Assembly (NCBI GenBank): GCA_937931645.1
Contig: CALHAR010000004.1
Span: 1-64,000, forward strand
Source of the DNA: an uncultured Alphaproteobacteria bacterium
GTDB lineage: Bacteria > Pseudomonadota > Alphaproteobacteria > Micavibrionales > Micavibrionaceae
DNA: 64,000 nt
Direction of reading: 5' to 3'
Under the pieces are notes generated by a model. That model ran no database searches. It was not told the origin of the DNA and worked only from the letters and a program-made list of their open reading frames with translations. The translations under genes and the position numbers were made by a program. Positions within the stretch are counted from its first letter, which is position 1, and each line of letters opens with the position of its first letter. Positions 55,578 through 64,000 of the stretch are shown here, piece by piece.

Positions 55578-56111
55578 ATGAGTGCTTCAAAATTAATTAG
55601 ACCCTCCATTGAATATAAAGATGATTACCTCAAAGCTTTAGAGGAATATCATGCAGAAGGTCGCTATCTTCATCAAAATATAACACTCCTCAATGCAGAT
55701 TTTGAAACCTTCATCAAAGAATTAAAAAGCGAAAAGGGTTACCCCCATCAACCCTATCAAGATTGGGTTGAACCTGTTCCTGAAACAATCGTCTGGCTTG
55801 TCAAAGATGGAACATATATTGGCACGGTTGATATCCGCCACCGTCTTAATTGGCATTTAGAAAAATGGGGCGGGCATGTCCATTTTAACATTCGCCCCTC
55901 TATGCGTGGCAAAGGATATGGCGGAAAAATCCTCAAAAAATCCATTCCGATTATTAACTATCTCGGCATTGATAAAGCTCTCATCACCCTTAACCCAGAA
56001 GATAAAGCCGCCATACACATCGTTGAATCTTGCGGTGCTATGTTTGAAGACGAAACCCCCGCAACCGATAAGTTCCCCGCTATGCGCCGTTATTGGCTGG
56101 ATTGTACGTAA
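55578..56111 (+). CDS. GNAT-family N-acetyltransferase (RimJ/PhnO-like)
   Basis: A 177-residue acetyltransferase. The acetyl-CoA site is NIRPSMRGKGYGGKILKKSI, followed by IVESCGAMFEDE, which fits the usual C-terminal beta strand. The middle region (ETIVWLVKDGTYIGTVDIRH) is typical of GNAT proteins of the DUF-type YkkB/predicted acetyltransferase group. It is separated from mgtE by 25 bp. The acceptor is unknown. Confidence 0.85.
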   Translation: MSASKLIRPSIEYKDDYLKALEEYHAEGRYLHQNITLLNADFETFIKELKSEKGYPHQPYQDWVEPVPETIVWLVKDGTYIGTVDIRHRLNWHLEKWGGHVHFNIRPSMRGKGYGGKILKKSIPIINYLGIDKALITLNPEDKAAIHIVESCGAMFEDETPATDKFPAMRRYWLDCT

Positions 56112-56125
56112 GCAACTGACAACTT

Positions 56126-57226
56126 CTATATATGCACCGCCGCGCCTCTTCTTGCTCTCGGCGGGCTATCATTAACTTTTAATAAATCTATAACTTTAAA
56201 GTCTGATCCCGCCAGTTCAAAACTATACACACCAGGGCTTTCTCCTACAAACTTGTCAAAGACCGCCTTGCAAAATATATTTCTGAAAACACCATTTTTA
56301 TCATTTTTATCTTTTAATACCCTAACAAGCTCTGGATATCCAACCCTGACAATGATCTCATCTTTTGCAAATTTATTCAGCAAAGCACTGCGGAACAATG
56401 TAGTTCCATTATGACGGATACCCCCCGATTGATTACGTACATAATGTGTTGGCCCATCAACCTCCACCAAAATAGAGGAATTTTTTTTCGACACTTTAAA
56501 ATCAATTGATTGTTTAAACCTACTAACAAGGCTACTTCCATCATCCGTGTTATAACCAGCCTTAATAAAAGCGAATAATAAGCCCTCTTCCAGAGATGAT
56601 CTTATTTCGCGTTGTAAAGGGGTATTTATATTAGAATCACCACTAAACCACATGTCAGCATCACGAATCTGACGTTTACTTATATCACCAAAATCATCAA
56701 TATTTTGTATATAAGGGGTCAAGACCCTATAAAAAGACTTTAAGGTATGATTCTCTGAAGAAAAACTATCTATTGCCGCAGCAGCCCATAAACTGGTTGA
56801 TAAATCTTGAGGGTTAAACTTATCCATTTGTGCAATGGTTTGTTTTTCCCACCCCTTCAAAAAAGCAGCACTCGGCACTATCCCTAATGACGCATAAGCC
56901 GATAAACTGGTTGATAAATCTTGAGGGTTAAACTTATCCATTTGTGCAATGGTTTGCTCTTCCCACACAGCCATATTAGACGCCAAGGCTGTAGAGAGTT
57001 CGTGATGCTGAGAGACACTTCGGGATAAAATATTTTTCATTCCTTTAGCGACACCACTTAATATCTCCACTAAACCCCACGCATCTTTGACTGAAAACTT
57101 TTTCAGTTCCTTCCACTTATGCTCAAAAGATTGAAAGAATTCATCTCTATCCTTTATATATTTAAAATAAAAAATCATATCTTGCGATAAAATTGGCTTT
57201 GACTGTTTTTTATCTGTGTTAGACAT
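56126..57226 (-). CDS. OPR-repeat and RAP-domain protein (predicted RNA-binding)
   Basis: A 366-residue protein. After a helical N-terminus come two near-identical 38-residue units (TIAQMDKFNPQDLSTSL at 92-108 and 130-146), the length and FNPQDL pattern of octotricopeptide (OPR)/DUF1601-type helical repeats. Around residues 240-306 lies a RAP domain (ILVEVDGPTHYVRN, then GTTLFRSALLNKFAKDEIIV), a restriction-endonuclease-like fold seen in organelle RNA-processing factors. It suggests sequence-specific RNA binding, perhaps cleavage or stabilisation. A 55-bp exact DNA repeat encodes the two units. The gene stands alone. Function is inferred. Confidence 0.75.
   Translation of the reverse strand: MSNTDKKQSKPILSQDMIFYFKYIKDRDEFFQSFEHKWKELKKFSVKDAWGLVEILSGVAKGMKNILSRSVSQHHELSTALASNMAVWEEQTIAQMDKFNPQDLSTSLSAYASLGIVPSAAFLKGWEKQTIAQMDKFNPQDLSTSLWAAAAIDSFSSENHTLKSFYRVLTPYIQNIDDFGDISKRQIRDADMWFSGDSNINTPLQREIRSSLEEGLLFAFIKAGYNTDDGSSLVSRFKQSIDFKVSKKNSSILVEVDGPTHYVRNQSGGIRHNGTTLFRSALLNKFAKDEIIVRVGYPELVRVLKDKNDKNGVFRNIFCKAVFDKFVGESPGVYSFELAGSDFKVIDLLKVNDSPPRARRGAAVHI
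56788..56956. repeat. Two 55-bp exact direct repeats inside the RAP-protein gene
   Basis: Copies at 56788-56842 and 56902-56956 are identical. Their offset is 114 bp, exactly 38 codons, so each copy encodes the same part of a helical repeat unit. It is a recent unit duplication or gene conversion. Confidence 0.92.
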
Positions 57227-57375
57227 TTTGTACTTTACTCTTTATTTAACTATTTCTTAATATTTACTTAACATAATGTTGTACTGTTTGTCCAGTTTTT
57301 TTTATAATCTGGACTTTTATAGGCAATGTCCGTATGACTATGAAGCTGTTATATATAAGAAATTAGACCTAAACC

Positions 57376-59475
57376 ATGCCTAAAAAGCCGATAAAAAAAT
57401 CGACGAAAAAGACAAAGAAAAGCGCGAAGAAACCCGGCGTCATGAAGAGCTTCATCGGTCGTACTGTTAAATTTTGCTTGAAATGGGGCTTGGTCGTGGG
57501 GCTTTGGCTCTCTCTCGTTATTGGCGGTATTGTGCTGTGGTACGCACAGGAACTACCCAACATCACCAAGGAAATGGTGTTTGAACGCCGCCCGACTATT
57601 ATTATCAAATCCTCTAACGGTGAAGTCATTGATCGGTATGGTGATATTAAAGGGAAAATTATTGATGTTAAAAACCTCCCAGCGCACGTAACCAATGCTG
57701 TCTTGGCAACCGAAGATAGACGCTTTTACAGCCATTTCGGAATGGATTTAAAAGGGTTCGCCCGCGCTTTATTCGTTAATATTACACGCGGCGGTTTTGT
57801 CCAAGGGGGGTCAACCATTACGCAACAACTGGCAAAAAATCTTTTCCTATCGCGTGACCGAACATTAAAACGTAAAATTCAAGAACTTGTGCTTTCCTTT
57901 CAACTTGAACATGAGCTCACAAAAGATGAAATTCTAAGTGCCTACCTCAACCGTGTTTACCTTGGCTCTGGGGCTTACGGTATTGACGGCGCGGCACGTG
58001 TCTATTTTAACAAATCTGCAGAAGAATTAAATATTCGTGAGGCCGCTACCATCGCTGGCTTATTAAAAGCTCCATCGCGCTACTCCCCTAACAGCAATCC
58101 AGAACTATCCAGTCAACGTACAAAAACTGTTATGCAGGCCATGGTGGATGCAGGTTACATGACACAAGATGATTTAGAATCTTACAAAGTAATTCCACCA
58201 ACACCACGGCGTAAACCCTCCAGCGGCAGCTCCGTTCGCTATTTCACCGACCATATCGTTAGTCAATTGGACGACCTTATCGGTGCCATTGACTCTGATA
58301 TCACTGTTGAAACAACACTCAACCAAGTCACACAACAAAAGATGGAAGAATCCATCACAAAGGCAATTCTTAAGTACGGCCCTCAAAATAACGTTGAGCA
58401 AGCCGCAGGAATCTTTATGCGCCTTGATGGCGCTATCGTTGCTATGATGGGCGGAAAGGACTATCAAAAAAGTCAATTTAACCGGACAACAGAAGCTTAT
58501 CGCCAACCTGGTTCATCTTTTAAACCTATCGTTTACCTGACCGCTCTTGAAAATGGTTTTACAATGAACAGTTTGGTGAATGACCAAAAACTTACAGGTC
58601 GTTATCGCCCTAAAAACTTTGGGGGTAAATATATGGGCCCCGTTAGTTTAAAAACTTCTTTAACAAACTCTCTCAACACAGTTGCCGTGCAACTTATGCG
58701 TGCCGTTGGGGTATCAAAGGTTATTGATATGTCCCGCCGTTTGGGCATTACGGCTGACCTTGAACCTAACTTAAGCACCGCCTTGGGCAGTTCTGGCGTC
58801 CCGATGATACAAATGGTCACCGCCTATACTATTCTAGGACGCGGCGGCTCTGCGGTTGATCCTTACTCTATTAAAAAAGTTTTGGATAAAGATGGTAAAA
58901 CTTTATATGAACGAACCCCGCCACAAACGATAAGAAACGTCGTGGAAAAAAATAATATTGCACAAATTAATGCGATGATGCGGTCGGTTATTTTAAATGG
59001 AACGGGGCGCGGCGCTCTTTTACCTTACCCTGCCGCAGGAAAAACAGGAACATCTCAAGATTATCGTGATGCATGGTTTATTGGCTTTACTGACAAATAT
59101 GCTGGTGCTATCTGGTTTGGTAATGATGATAACTCACCAACAAAAAAGCTAACCGGTGGCTCTGCTCCCGCACAGGTATGGAAACAAGTCATGTTAAACG
59201 CGCAGGCACAAGGCGGAGAATCTTACGACAGCTTTATTCCTGCCCAAGGTGGTACTTTTGACAACCTATTAGATACTATTCTTAATAGTGATGGTGATGG
59301 TAACGATGCCTCTGGACAAAACGGCGGCGGTGGAAGCTGGTTCGGTAACTTATTCAATAATAAAAGGCAATCTGGCCAACAACGTTATAATAATAAACAA
59401 AAAGCGCCACAGGGGAATAAAGCTAAAAAAGAATATACCCCACGCGGACGCCATCAATGGGATATGAATGAGTAA
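57376..59475 (+). CDS. Class A penicillin-binding protein (PBP1A-type)
   Basis: A 699-residue bifunctional glycosyltransferase/transpeptidase of the periplasm. A Lys-rich start and one membrane anchor (about residues 35-58) precede the GT51 domain (catalytic Glu113 in EDRRFYSHFG, GGSTITQQLAKNLFLS). The transpeptidase has Ser380 in PGSSFKP, SLN at 432-434 and KTGT at 556-559. A Gly/Asn/Gln-rich tail ends the protein. It would polymerise and cross-link peptidoglycan. It is transcribed alone. Confidence 0.93.
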   Translation: MPKKPIKKSTKKTKKSAKKPGVMKSFIGRTVKFCLKWGLVVGLWLSLVIGGIVLWYAQELPNITKEMVFERRPTIIIKSSNGEVIDRYGDIKGKIIDVKNLPAHVTNAVLATEDRRFYSHFGMDLKGFARALFVNITRGGFVQGGSTITQQLAKNLFLSRDRTLKRKIQELVLSFQLEHELTKDEILSAYLNRVYLGSGAYGIDGAARVYFNKSAEELNIREAATIAGLLKAPSRYSPNSNPELSSQRTKTVMQAMVDAGYMTQDDLESYKVIPPTPRRKPSSGSSVRYFTDHIVSQLDDLIGAIDSDITVETTLNQVTQQKMEESITKAILKYGPQNNVEQAAGIFMRLDGAIVAMMGGKDYQKSQFNRTTEAYRQPGSSFKPIVYLTALENGFTMNSLVNDQKLTGRYRPKNFGGKYMGPVSLKTSLTNSLNTVAVQLMRAVGVSKVIDMSRRLGITADLEPNLSTALGSSGVPMIQMVTAYTILGRGGSAVDPYSIKKVLDKDGKTLYERTPPQTIRNVVEKNNIAQINAMMRSVILNGTGRGALLPYPAAGKTGTSQDYRDAWFIGFTDKYAGAIWFGNDDNSPTKKLTGGSAPAQVWKQVMLNAQAQGGESYDSFIPAQGGTFDNLLDTILNSDGDGNDASGQNGGGGSWFGNLFNNKRQSGQQRYNNKQKAPQGNKAKKEYTPRGRHQWDMNE

Positions 59476-59478
59476 GCG

Positions 59479-59925
59479 TTACGTTTCTATATAAACCGTT
59501 TCATGCGCTATTTTTACATCGTGACGGAAACTAGAAAACTTATCTTCGCCAATCTTATCCCAATAGTGCCTCAACTCAACCAAGTCTTCATTCGGGCTAC
59601 CTAAATCCCATGCTTTACGCATGAAACTTTTATCTACAAACTCTAAATAAGCCGATGGAAACGCTTTACGCGGAACACGTAAGCCTAAATCTACCAATGT
59701 CTTTGCAACCAAGGCATCGCCAAGATCCAACATGTCGGCAGTAAATTGAATTGCTGATAAAACTTTGATTTCCATTTTACTATTCGGCACCATTCTTAAG
59801 TGCCGCATAAAGCGGGCATAGATTTCCATCTCACTTCGAACATCGTCACCTTGTGGTGCCAAAGGCAGAATAAAATTCTTACCATTATCATTACTTTTTA
59901 AAGGTTTTGTTAGCGGGGGGGCCAT
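59479..59925 (-). CDS. Uncharacterised alpha-helical protein
   Basis: A 148-residue cytoplasmic protein without membrane segments. The central part (MEIYARFMRHLRMVPNSKME, LDLGDALVAKTLVDLGLRVP) is helical with many conserved-looking charged and hydrophobic positions. I do not recognise the family. An AAGGAG site precedes the ATG. It converges on the PBP gene (3 bp) and lies upstream of rnhA's terminus in the same direction. Confidence 0.7.
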   Translation of the reverse strand: MAPPLTKPLKSNDNGKNFILPLAPQGDDVRSEMEIYARFMRHLRMVPNSKMEIKVLSAIQFTADMLDLGDALVAKTLVDLGLRVPRKAFPSAYLEFVDKSFMRKAWDLGSPNEDLVELRHYWDKIGEDKFSSFRHDVKIAHETVYIET

Positions 59926-60046
59926 TGCAGTCTCCTTTTTTTAAGCTGCGAAGCGAATTGCCTCGTCCTTTAAGGGTGCGCTGAAATAGTTAACGGAATC
60001 TTAACAAAGGCTTGCCCCCCTGTGGGTAACCATGTGGATAAACACC

Positions 60047-60475
60047 CTAACGCTTTGGAATCGCTGATACTGCCAGCTTATCCACACGCTCGTTCATTTC
60101 ATGGCCAGAATGCCCTTTTACCCAAACGAACGTCACTGAATGTTGCTGAAGTAAAGAATCGATTCGCTCCCACAAATCTTGATTTTTTACGGGCTGTTTA
60201 GACGCACTCTTCCAGCCACGGGCTTTCCACCCTTCCAGCCACTCTTCAGATCCCTGCTGCACATATTTACTATCGGTATAAATAGTCACCGTTGATTTCT
60301 TCTTTAACGCTTCCAACCCTTTAATCACCGCCATCATCTCCATGCGGTTATTGGTGGTCGCATCCTCACCACCCGATAATTCTTTTTCTTGGTCTTGCCA
60401 ATGTAAGATAGCCCCCCATCCCCCTGGACCAGGGTTACCGCTACACGCACCATCTGTATAAATCTTAATACTCAT
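60047..60475 (-). CDS. rnhA: Ribonuclease HI
   Basis: Cleaves RNA in RNA-DNA hybrids. The 142-residue protein keeps the active-site acids: Asp8 in [16 protein letters not shown], Glu46 in [10 protein letters not shown], Asp68 in IYTDSKYV, and the last Asp in [10 protein letters not shown]. Length is normal for RNase HI. It follows the P-loop ATPase gene, as part of the ispH-ATPase-rnhA run. Confidence 0.97.
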   Translation of the reverse strand: MSIKIYTDGACSGNPGPGGWGAILHWQDQEKELSGGEDATTNNRMEMMAVIKGLEALKKKSTVTIYTDSKYVQQGSEEWLEGWKARGWKSASKQPVKNQDLWERIDSLLQQHSVTFVWVKGHSGHEMNERVDKLAVSAIPKR

Positions 60476-60513
60476 TTTAATGCGCCATGCGCGTAAACGC
60501 GAGGGCTTGCCTC

Positions 60514-61296
60514 CTACTCATATTCATCTGGCAAATGCATGGTAATCACGTCCAAAAATTCATCTGCTGTTTTTATATCTTTAAACTCTTGCGAAGAAAT
60601 AGTAACCCCATATTTATCAGCAATAGCTTGATATTTAGGTAAACGATTTTCAAATAACTTAGGAAACACCCATCGCGCAAAATCATCTTTATCAAATTCA
60701 TCAGTGTTTTTAACTTTGTGTTGCATCGCATATTGCGCTACCCATGTGTCAAATTTTCCGGGTGAAAAAAACATTGGCTTTGGATAAGCTTGCGCACGCT
60801 TTAAAACCTCTTGTTCTTCATCAGGGGTCGCCTTGATGTAAACAATCAAAGAATTTTCATCAACATTACCCAACAGCGTATCATCACCTATTTCACAAAA
60901 ACTACCCGTGGAATCATTCACAACATGGCTGTGCCCCTTCTCTACTGCATTCTTCACAACGTTTTTTAAATCCTGCAAAGACTGGCACTCCGCATCCATA
61001 TATTGTTGCTGACGACGTTTAAACTCATTCAACGCCAAGCCACCATGTCCCAACTGCCCCACATATTGGGACAACTGCGATAAATCATCGGCCGTAACAG
61101 ACAGCTTTTCACCCAGCGTTTCTTCAATTTCGTTTCCTAAATATTTTGTTCCAATTTCTAAATCACAAGAATAATGAAGCCAGTCAGGATCGTTTGCCAA
61201 TATTAACGATAGATACGTCTTCCCCACACCAGACATCCCCATCAAAGTAATAACTTTATGTTCTATATTTTTAAAATCTGATTTTGTTATCGGCAT
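60514..61296 (-). CDS. P-loop ATPase of unknown role in the ispH-rnhA run
   Basis: A 260-residue protein with a Walker A of the form [13 protein letters not shown] near the N-terminus and an acidic helical centre ([20 protein letters not shown]). A Walker B is not obvious; VVNDSTGSF may serve. The C-terminus resembles none I can name. It starts one base after ispH ends and lies ahead of rnhA, so it probably belongs to a housekeeping operon. The product could be a kinase-like or shikimate-kinase-fold ATPase. Confidence 0.7.
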   Translation of the reverse strand: MPITKSDFKNIEHKVITLMGMSGVGKTYLSLILANDPDWLHYSCDLEIGTKYLGNEIEETLGEKLSVTADDLSQLSQYVGQLGHGGLALNEFKRRQQQYMDAECQSLQDLKNVVKNAVEKGHSHVVNDSTGSFCEIGDDTLLGNVDENSLIVYIKATPDEEQEVLKRAQAYPKPMFFSPGKFDTWVAQYAMQHKVKNTDEFDKDDFARWVFPKLFENRLPKYQAIADKYGVTISSQEFKDIKTADEFLDVITMHLPDEYE

Positions 61297-61297
61297 C

Positions 61298-62263
61298 TTA
61301 CGCGGCGTTATCTCTTAAAATTTTTGGAATATTAAACACAACATTTTCTTCTGTTATACTTTGCGTTTCGACTGTCACATCATACCGCTCTCCAATGGCA
61401 TCAATCACTTCTTCAACCAAAATTTCTGGCGCGCTCGCTCCCGCCGTCAGGCCAAGCGTTTCTACCCCTTCTAACCATGCCCAATCAATCTCACTCGCCC
61501 GTTGTAACAACATGGCTTTAGAACAACCATAACTTAACCCCACTTCAACCAAACGGTTTGAGTTAGACGAGTTTGGCGCACCAATAACAACCATTGCATC
61601 ACATTGTTTTGCAATCGCCTTGGCGGCATTTTGCCTGTTGGTTGTGGCATAACAAATATCTTCTTTGTGCGGACCTTTAATGTCGGGGAAACGTTTCTCC
61701 AACGCCGCCACAATGTCGGCGGTATCATCAACGGATAACGTCGTTTGCGTACAAAAGGCGATGTTGCTTTCTTCTGTCACTTGCAACGCCGCCACATCGT
61801 CCAAGGTTTCAACCAACAATACCGTGCCATCAGGCAACTGCCCCATCGTTCCTTCAACTTCAGGGTGACCTGCATGACCAATCAGAATAACTTGCCTGCC
61901 TGCGGTGAAATGCCGCTCGGCTTCTTTATGCACCTTACTCACCAACGGACAGGTTGCATCAATAAAAAACATCTCCCTACGTTTTGCTTCGGCTGGTACG
62001 CGCTTTGGTACGCCATGTGCTGAAAAAATAACAGGCTGTCCGTCATTGGGAATTTCGTCTAACGTTTCAACAAAAACCGCGCCTTTATGACGCAGACTTT
62101 CCACCACATATTTGTTATGAACAATCTCGTGACGTACATAAACGGGCGCGCCATATTTTTCTAAAGATTTCTCAACAATTTGAATCGCACGGTCAACGCC
62201 CGCACAAAAACCTCTTGGGCTTGTCAGAAGTATTTTCATATTGCTTTTAGCTGTAGTATTCAT
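61298..62263 (-). CDS. ispH: 4-hydroxy-3-methylbut-2-enyl diphosphate reductase
   Basis: Last step of the MEP isoprenoid pathway. The 321-residue protein has the three cluster Cys: Cys20 in [13 protein letters not shown], Cys105 in [11 protein letters not shown] and Cys204 in [11 protein letters not shown], plus [16 protein letters not shown] and [13 protein letters not shown]. Its presence predicts isoprenoid supply by MEP. The ATG at 62263 is followed by [10 protein letters not shown] at residue 9, which could also be the start. Confidence 0.97.
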   Translation of the reverse strand: MNTTAKSNMKILLTSPRGFCAGVDRAIQIVEKSLEKYGAPVYVRHEIVHNKYVVESLRHKGAVFVETLDEIPNDGQPVIFSAHGVPKRVPAEAKRREMFFIDATCPLVSKVHKEAERHFTAGRQVILIGHAGHPEVEGTMGQLPDGTVLLVETLDDVAALQVTEESNIAFCTQTTLSVDDTADIVAALEKRFPDIKGPHKEDICYATTNRQNAAKAIAKQCDAMVVIGAPNSSNSNRLVEVGLSYGCSKAMLLQRASEIDWAWLEGVETLGLTAGASAPEILVEEVIDAIGERYDVTVETQSITEENVVFNIPKILRDNAA

Positions 62264-62402
62264 AGAACCTATATATAAGACAGCTCTTTAAAAATCCACA
62301 TATAAGAATCAACTGACAGCAATTCATAAGCAAAAATCTATAAACAAAAATATAACATAACGTACTTTTTATCTTGTCAATCAAGGCGCGCTCTCATACC
62401 CT

Positions 62403-63050
62403 ATGACCATGAAAATATACAAAATAATACTCGTGTCCTTTCTCGCCCTCTCTTTAAATGCGTGTGAAACATTTGAAGGGGTTAAAAGAGACTTTGGCTT
62501 ACTCAACACTGCCGTTGGCAGTAAAGTACAAGACATAAAAACCGTAGCGTCTGATAACACAAAAGAAGTACCGCAAACCGCAACCGTCATTTTAAATGAC
62601 GGGACATGCCCTCCCATTTCGGTTGATCCACAACTCAACTCTGTTTCTGAATTTTACGACATAGAAAAACCAAGCTCAGGGACAGAAGTTTCAACGCTGA
62701 ACTTAATTGATACAAAAAGTGCCTGTGAAGTAAATGGTGAATTTTTAGAAGTTCAAATTGAAATCTCTTTTGCTGGAGAGTTAGGGCCAAAAGCCAAACG
62801 CAAAACAGGGGATCGCCCCTTCTTTGCCTACCCTTATTTCATTGCGGTCACCGATAATGAAGGAACGGAACTCGCCAAAGAACTCTTTGCCGCTTCTGTA
62901 ACTTATGATTCTAAACAAGAAAAGATTCAGTTGGTTGATACTATTCGTCAAAAACTACCACTTAATGATGATGGCTCGACACCCGCCTACCAAATTAAAA
63001 TTGGCTTTCAACTCACTGAAAAACAATTATTTTACAACGCATCTAGATAA
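62403..63050 (+). CDS. Predicted lipoprotein of unknown function
   Basis: A 215-residue protein with a type II signal (lipobox LNAC, Cys21). The mature part is a beta-rich soluble domain including CPPISVDPQLNSVSEFYD and CEVNGEFLEVQIEISFAGEL; two Cys there could pair. I do not recognise the family beyond a generic outer-membrane lipoprotein. It is divergent from ispH and precedes the SIS gene by 37 bp, in the same direction. Confidence 0.7.
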   Translation: MTMKIYKIILVSFLALSLNACETFEGVKRDFGLLNTAVGSKVQDIKTVASDNTKEVPQTATVILNDGTCPPISVDPQLNSVSEFYDIEKPSSGTEVSTLNLIDTKSACEVNGEFLEVQIEISFAGELGPKAKRKTGDRPFFAYPYFIAVTDNEGTELAKELFAASVTYDSKQEKIQLVDTIRQKLPLNDDGSTPAYQIKIGFQLTEKQLFYNASR

Positions 63051-63087
63051 TAAAAAATAACCAGAATAGTAAAGGCACGTAACAACC

Positions 63088-63717
63088 ATGGTTGACTTAA
63101 GCACTAAACAACCCGAAGTCAAAACACCGACAAAGGGGTATGACGATCTGGAGTATTGGACAAAGATAACCACTGCTCATACAAAATGTGCGGCCAAGAC
63201 TTTTGCAACACAGTTTGAAACCATTCAAAAAATGGTTGATATGGCGGTTGAGGTTATCACCAATGGCAACAAAGTTTTATTTTTTGGTAACGGGGGCAGT
63301 GCCGCCGACAGTCAACATATCGCCGCTGAAATGGCCGTCAAACTCAAAGACGAACGCCCGCCAATCGCCGCCCTTGCTTTAAGTTTGGATTCCTCTGCCC
63401 TTACCGCAACGGCGAATGACTTTGGTTTTGATCAAATCTATCAACGTCAGGTTCGCGCCCTTGGTTATGCGGGTGACCTCGCCGTCGGCCTCAGCACCTC
63501 TGGTAATAGTGAGAATATTTTAAATGGCCTTAAAAAAGCCCGCCGCATGGGCATGCAAACTGTCGGTTGGTCTGGTAAGACTGGCGGTAAAATGCCAGGG
63601 CATTGTGATCTTATGCTGTGTATTGATGAAACAGACCCTGGCCGTATCCAAGAAATGCACATCACCATGGGGCATATTTTTGTTGGAATGCTGGAACAGC
63701 GTTTGGGACTGGTTTAA
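63088..63717 (+). CDS. gmhA: SIS-domain protein, GmhA/DiaA-type phosphoheptose isomerase
   Basis: A 209-residue sugar-isomerase domain protein. VLFFGNGGSAADSQHIAAEM and GLSTSGNSENILNGLKKARR are the family signatures, with the substrate loop ELPPIAALALS-like segment ERPPIAALALSLDSSALTAT. GmhA makes D-glycero-manno-heptose 7-phosphate for LPS; the related DiaA acts in replication initiation. The presence of hldD in the window favours GmhA. A divergent DiaA-like role is not excluded. Confidence 0.85.
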   Translation: MVDLSTKQPEVKTPTKGYDDLEYWTKITTAHTKCAAKTFATQFETIQKMVDMAVEVITNGNKVLFFGNGGSAADSQHIAAEMAVKLKDERPPIAALALSLDSSALTATANDFGFDQIYQRQVRALGYAGDLAVGLSTSGNSENILNGLKKARRMGMQTVGWSGKTGGKMPGHCDLMLCIDETDPGRIQEMHITMGHIFVGMLEQRLGLV

Positions 63718-63762
63718 CACCCTGACTTTACTCCCGCCCTTATTTAAAATTCCTACACCCTT

Positions 63763-64000
63763 ATGAAACCAACATTATATACCAGCGCACTATCACACAA
63801 ACATGATACAGGCGCAGGTCACCCTGAAAGCTCTGCTCGTATTGCCGCGTTAGAAGACCTGTTCCAAACTGCTCCTTTTAAAGACTGGCCACAAAAAACC
63901 GCACACGCGGCTGAACTTGACACTATTCTCCTCGCCCATGACGAAGATTATATTTTCAACCTTCAGGATAAAACACCTGACCAAGGATTATTTTATTTAG
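63763..64000 (+). CDS. Histone deacetylase-family protein, N-terminal part (runs off window)
   Basis: An open frame from ATG 63763 to the window edge gives 79 residues. MKPTLYTSALSHKHDTGAGH followed by PESSARIAALEDLF is the typical HDAC/acetoin utilisation (AcuC/AphA) opening, and ILLAHDEDYI matches the next conserved helix. The catalytic centre lies beyond the window. It probably deacetylates an acetylated amine or polyamine. It starts 45 bp after the SIS gene. Confidence 0.85.
   Translation, partial: MKPTLYTSALSHKHDTGAGHPESSARIAALEDLFQTAPFKDWPQKTAHAAELDTILLAHDEDYIFNLQDKTPDQGLFYL

Noticed and set aside
57290..57318. GTCCAG...CTGGAC hairpin followed by TTTT, between the RAP gene and the PBP gene
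   Set aside because: Both neighbouring genes are transcribed away from it, so it cannot terminate either; the loop is long and AT-rich. It may be chance.

Overview
The window reads as a chromosomal segment of an AT-rich alphaproteobacterium. The evidence is gene content and order: secD-secF followed by the Mth938 (NDUFAF3-like) and NDUFAF6-like genes, coaBC-dut, a serS/pcm/LysM-M23 neighbourhood, a two-component pair beside ilvE, and homologues of mitochondrial complex I assembly factors. The LPS heptose genes hldD and gmhA, Lgt and several predicted lipoproteins show a Gram-negative envelope. I cannot fix the genus. Coding density is high, genes are mostly short co-directional runs with 1-8 bp overlaps, and no prophage, insertion sequence, CRISPR array or classical defence island is visible.

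Layout. 0-6.7 kb: a truncated CHASE-type sensor, CsaA, an EnvZ/OmpR-like pair, IlvE, a sodium:solute symporter split by a one-base frameshift, and YchF. 6.7-13.5 kb (minus strand): GNAT, Pth, L25, Prs, PgeF, MidA/NDUFAF7-like, Lgt, HldD. 13.6-23 kb: UbiK, YbjN, ProC, TsaB, a deacetylase-like protein with an altered metal site, Nfu, a retropepsin-like lipoprotein, TrpS, HIT, MurJ, UbiE. 23-31.9 kb: a membrane-anchored 17-residue-repeat protein, CoaBC, Dut, MutS, three tandem LysE-type exporters and NhaD. A duplicated copy of the mutS 3' end lies inside the exporter array.

32-43.6 kb: a putative lipoprotein, a TerB-like protein, TrmFO, a predicted HExxH protein, two small related acidic proteins, NDUFAF6-like, SodB, Mth938-like, a peptidoglycan-binding lipoprotein, SecF-SecD-YajC, a DUF815 ATPase, and three tiny ORFs with good ribosome-binding sites. 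43.7-51.5 kb: a lipoprotein, NlpD-like LysM/M23, Pcm, a DUF4153 membrane protein, a small membrane peptide between two copies of a repeat, SerS, N-formylglutamate amidohydrolase, LipB and tRNA-Leu(GAG). 51.6-64 kb: MaeB, MgtE, GNAT, an OPR/RAP-type protein with a fresh 38-residue repeat, PBP1A, RNase HI, a conserved P-loop ATPase, IspH, a lipoprotein, a GmhA-type SIS protein and a truncated HDAC-family gene.

Most genes are housekeeping: envelope biogenesis, secretion, translation and tRNA modification, nucleotide and cofactor supply, and mismatch repair. The least ordinary items are the OPR/RAP gene, the exporter/mutS duplication, the small-ORF cluster, the palindromic intergenic repeats, and the frameshifted symporter. 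I see no convincing multi-gene system that is wholly new.
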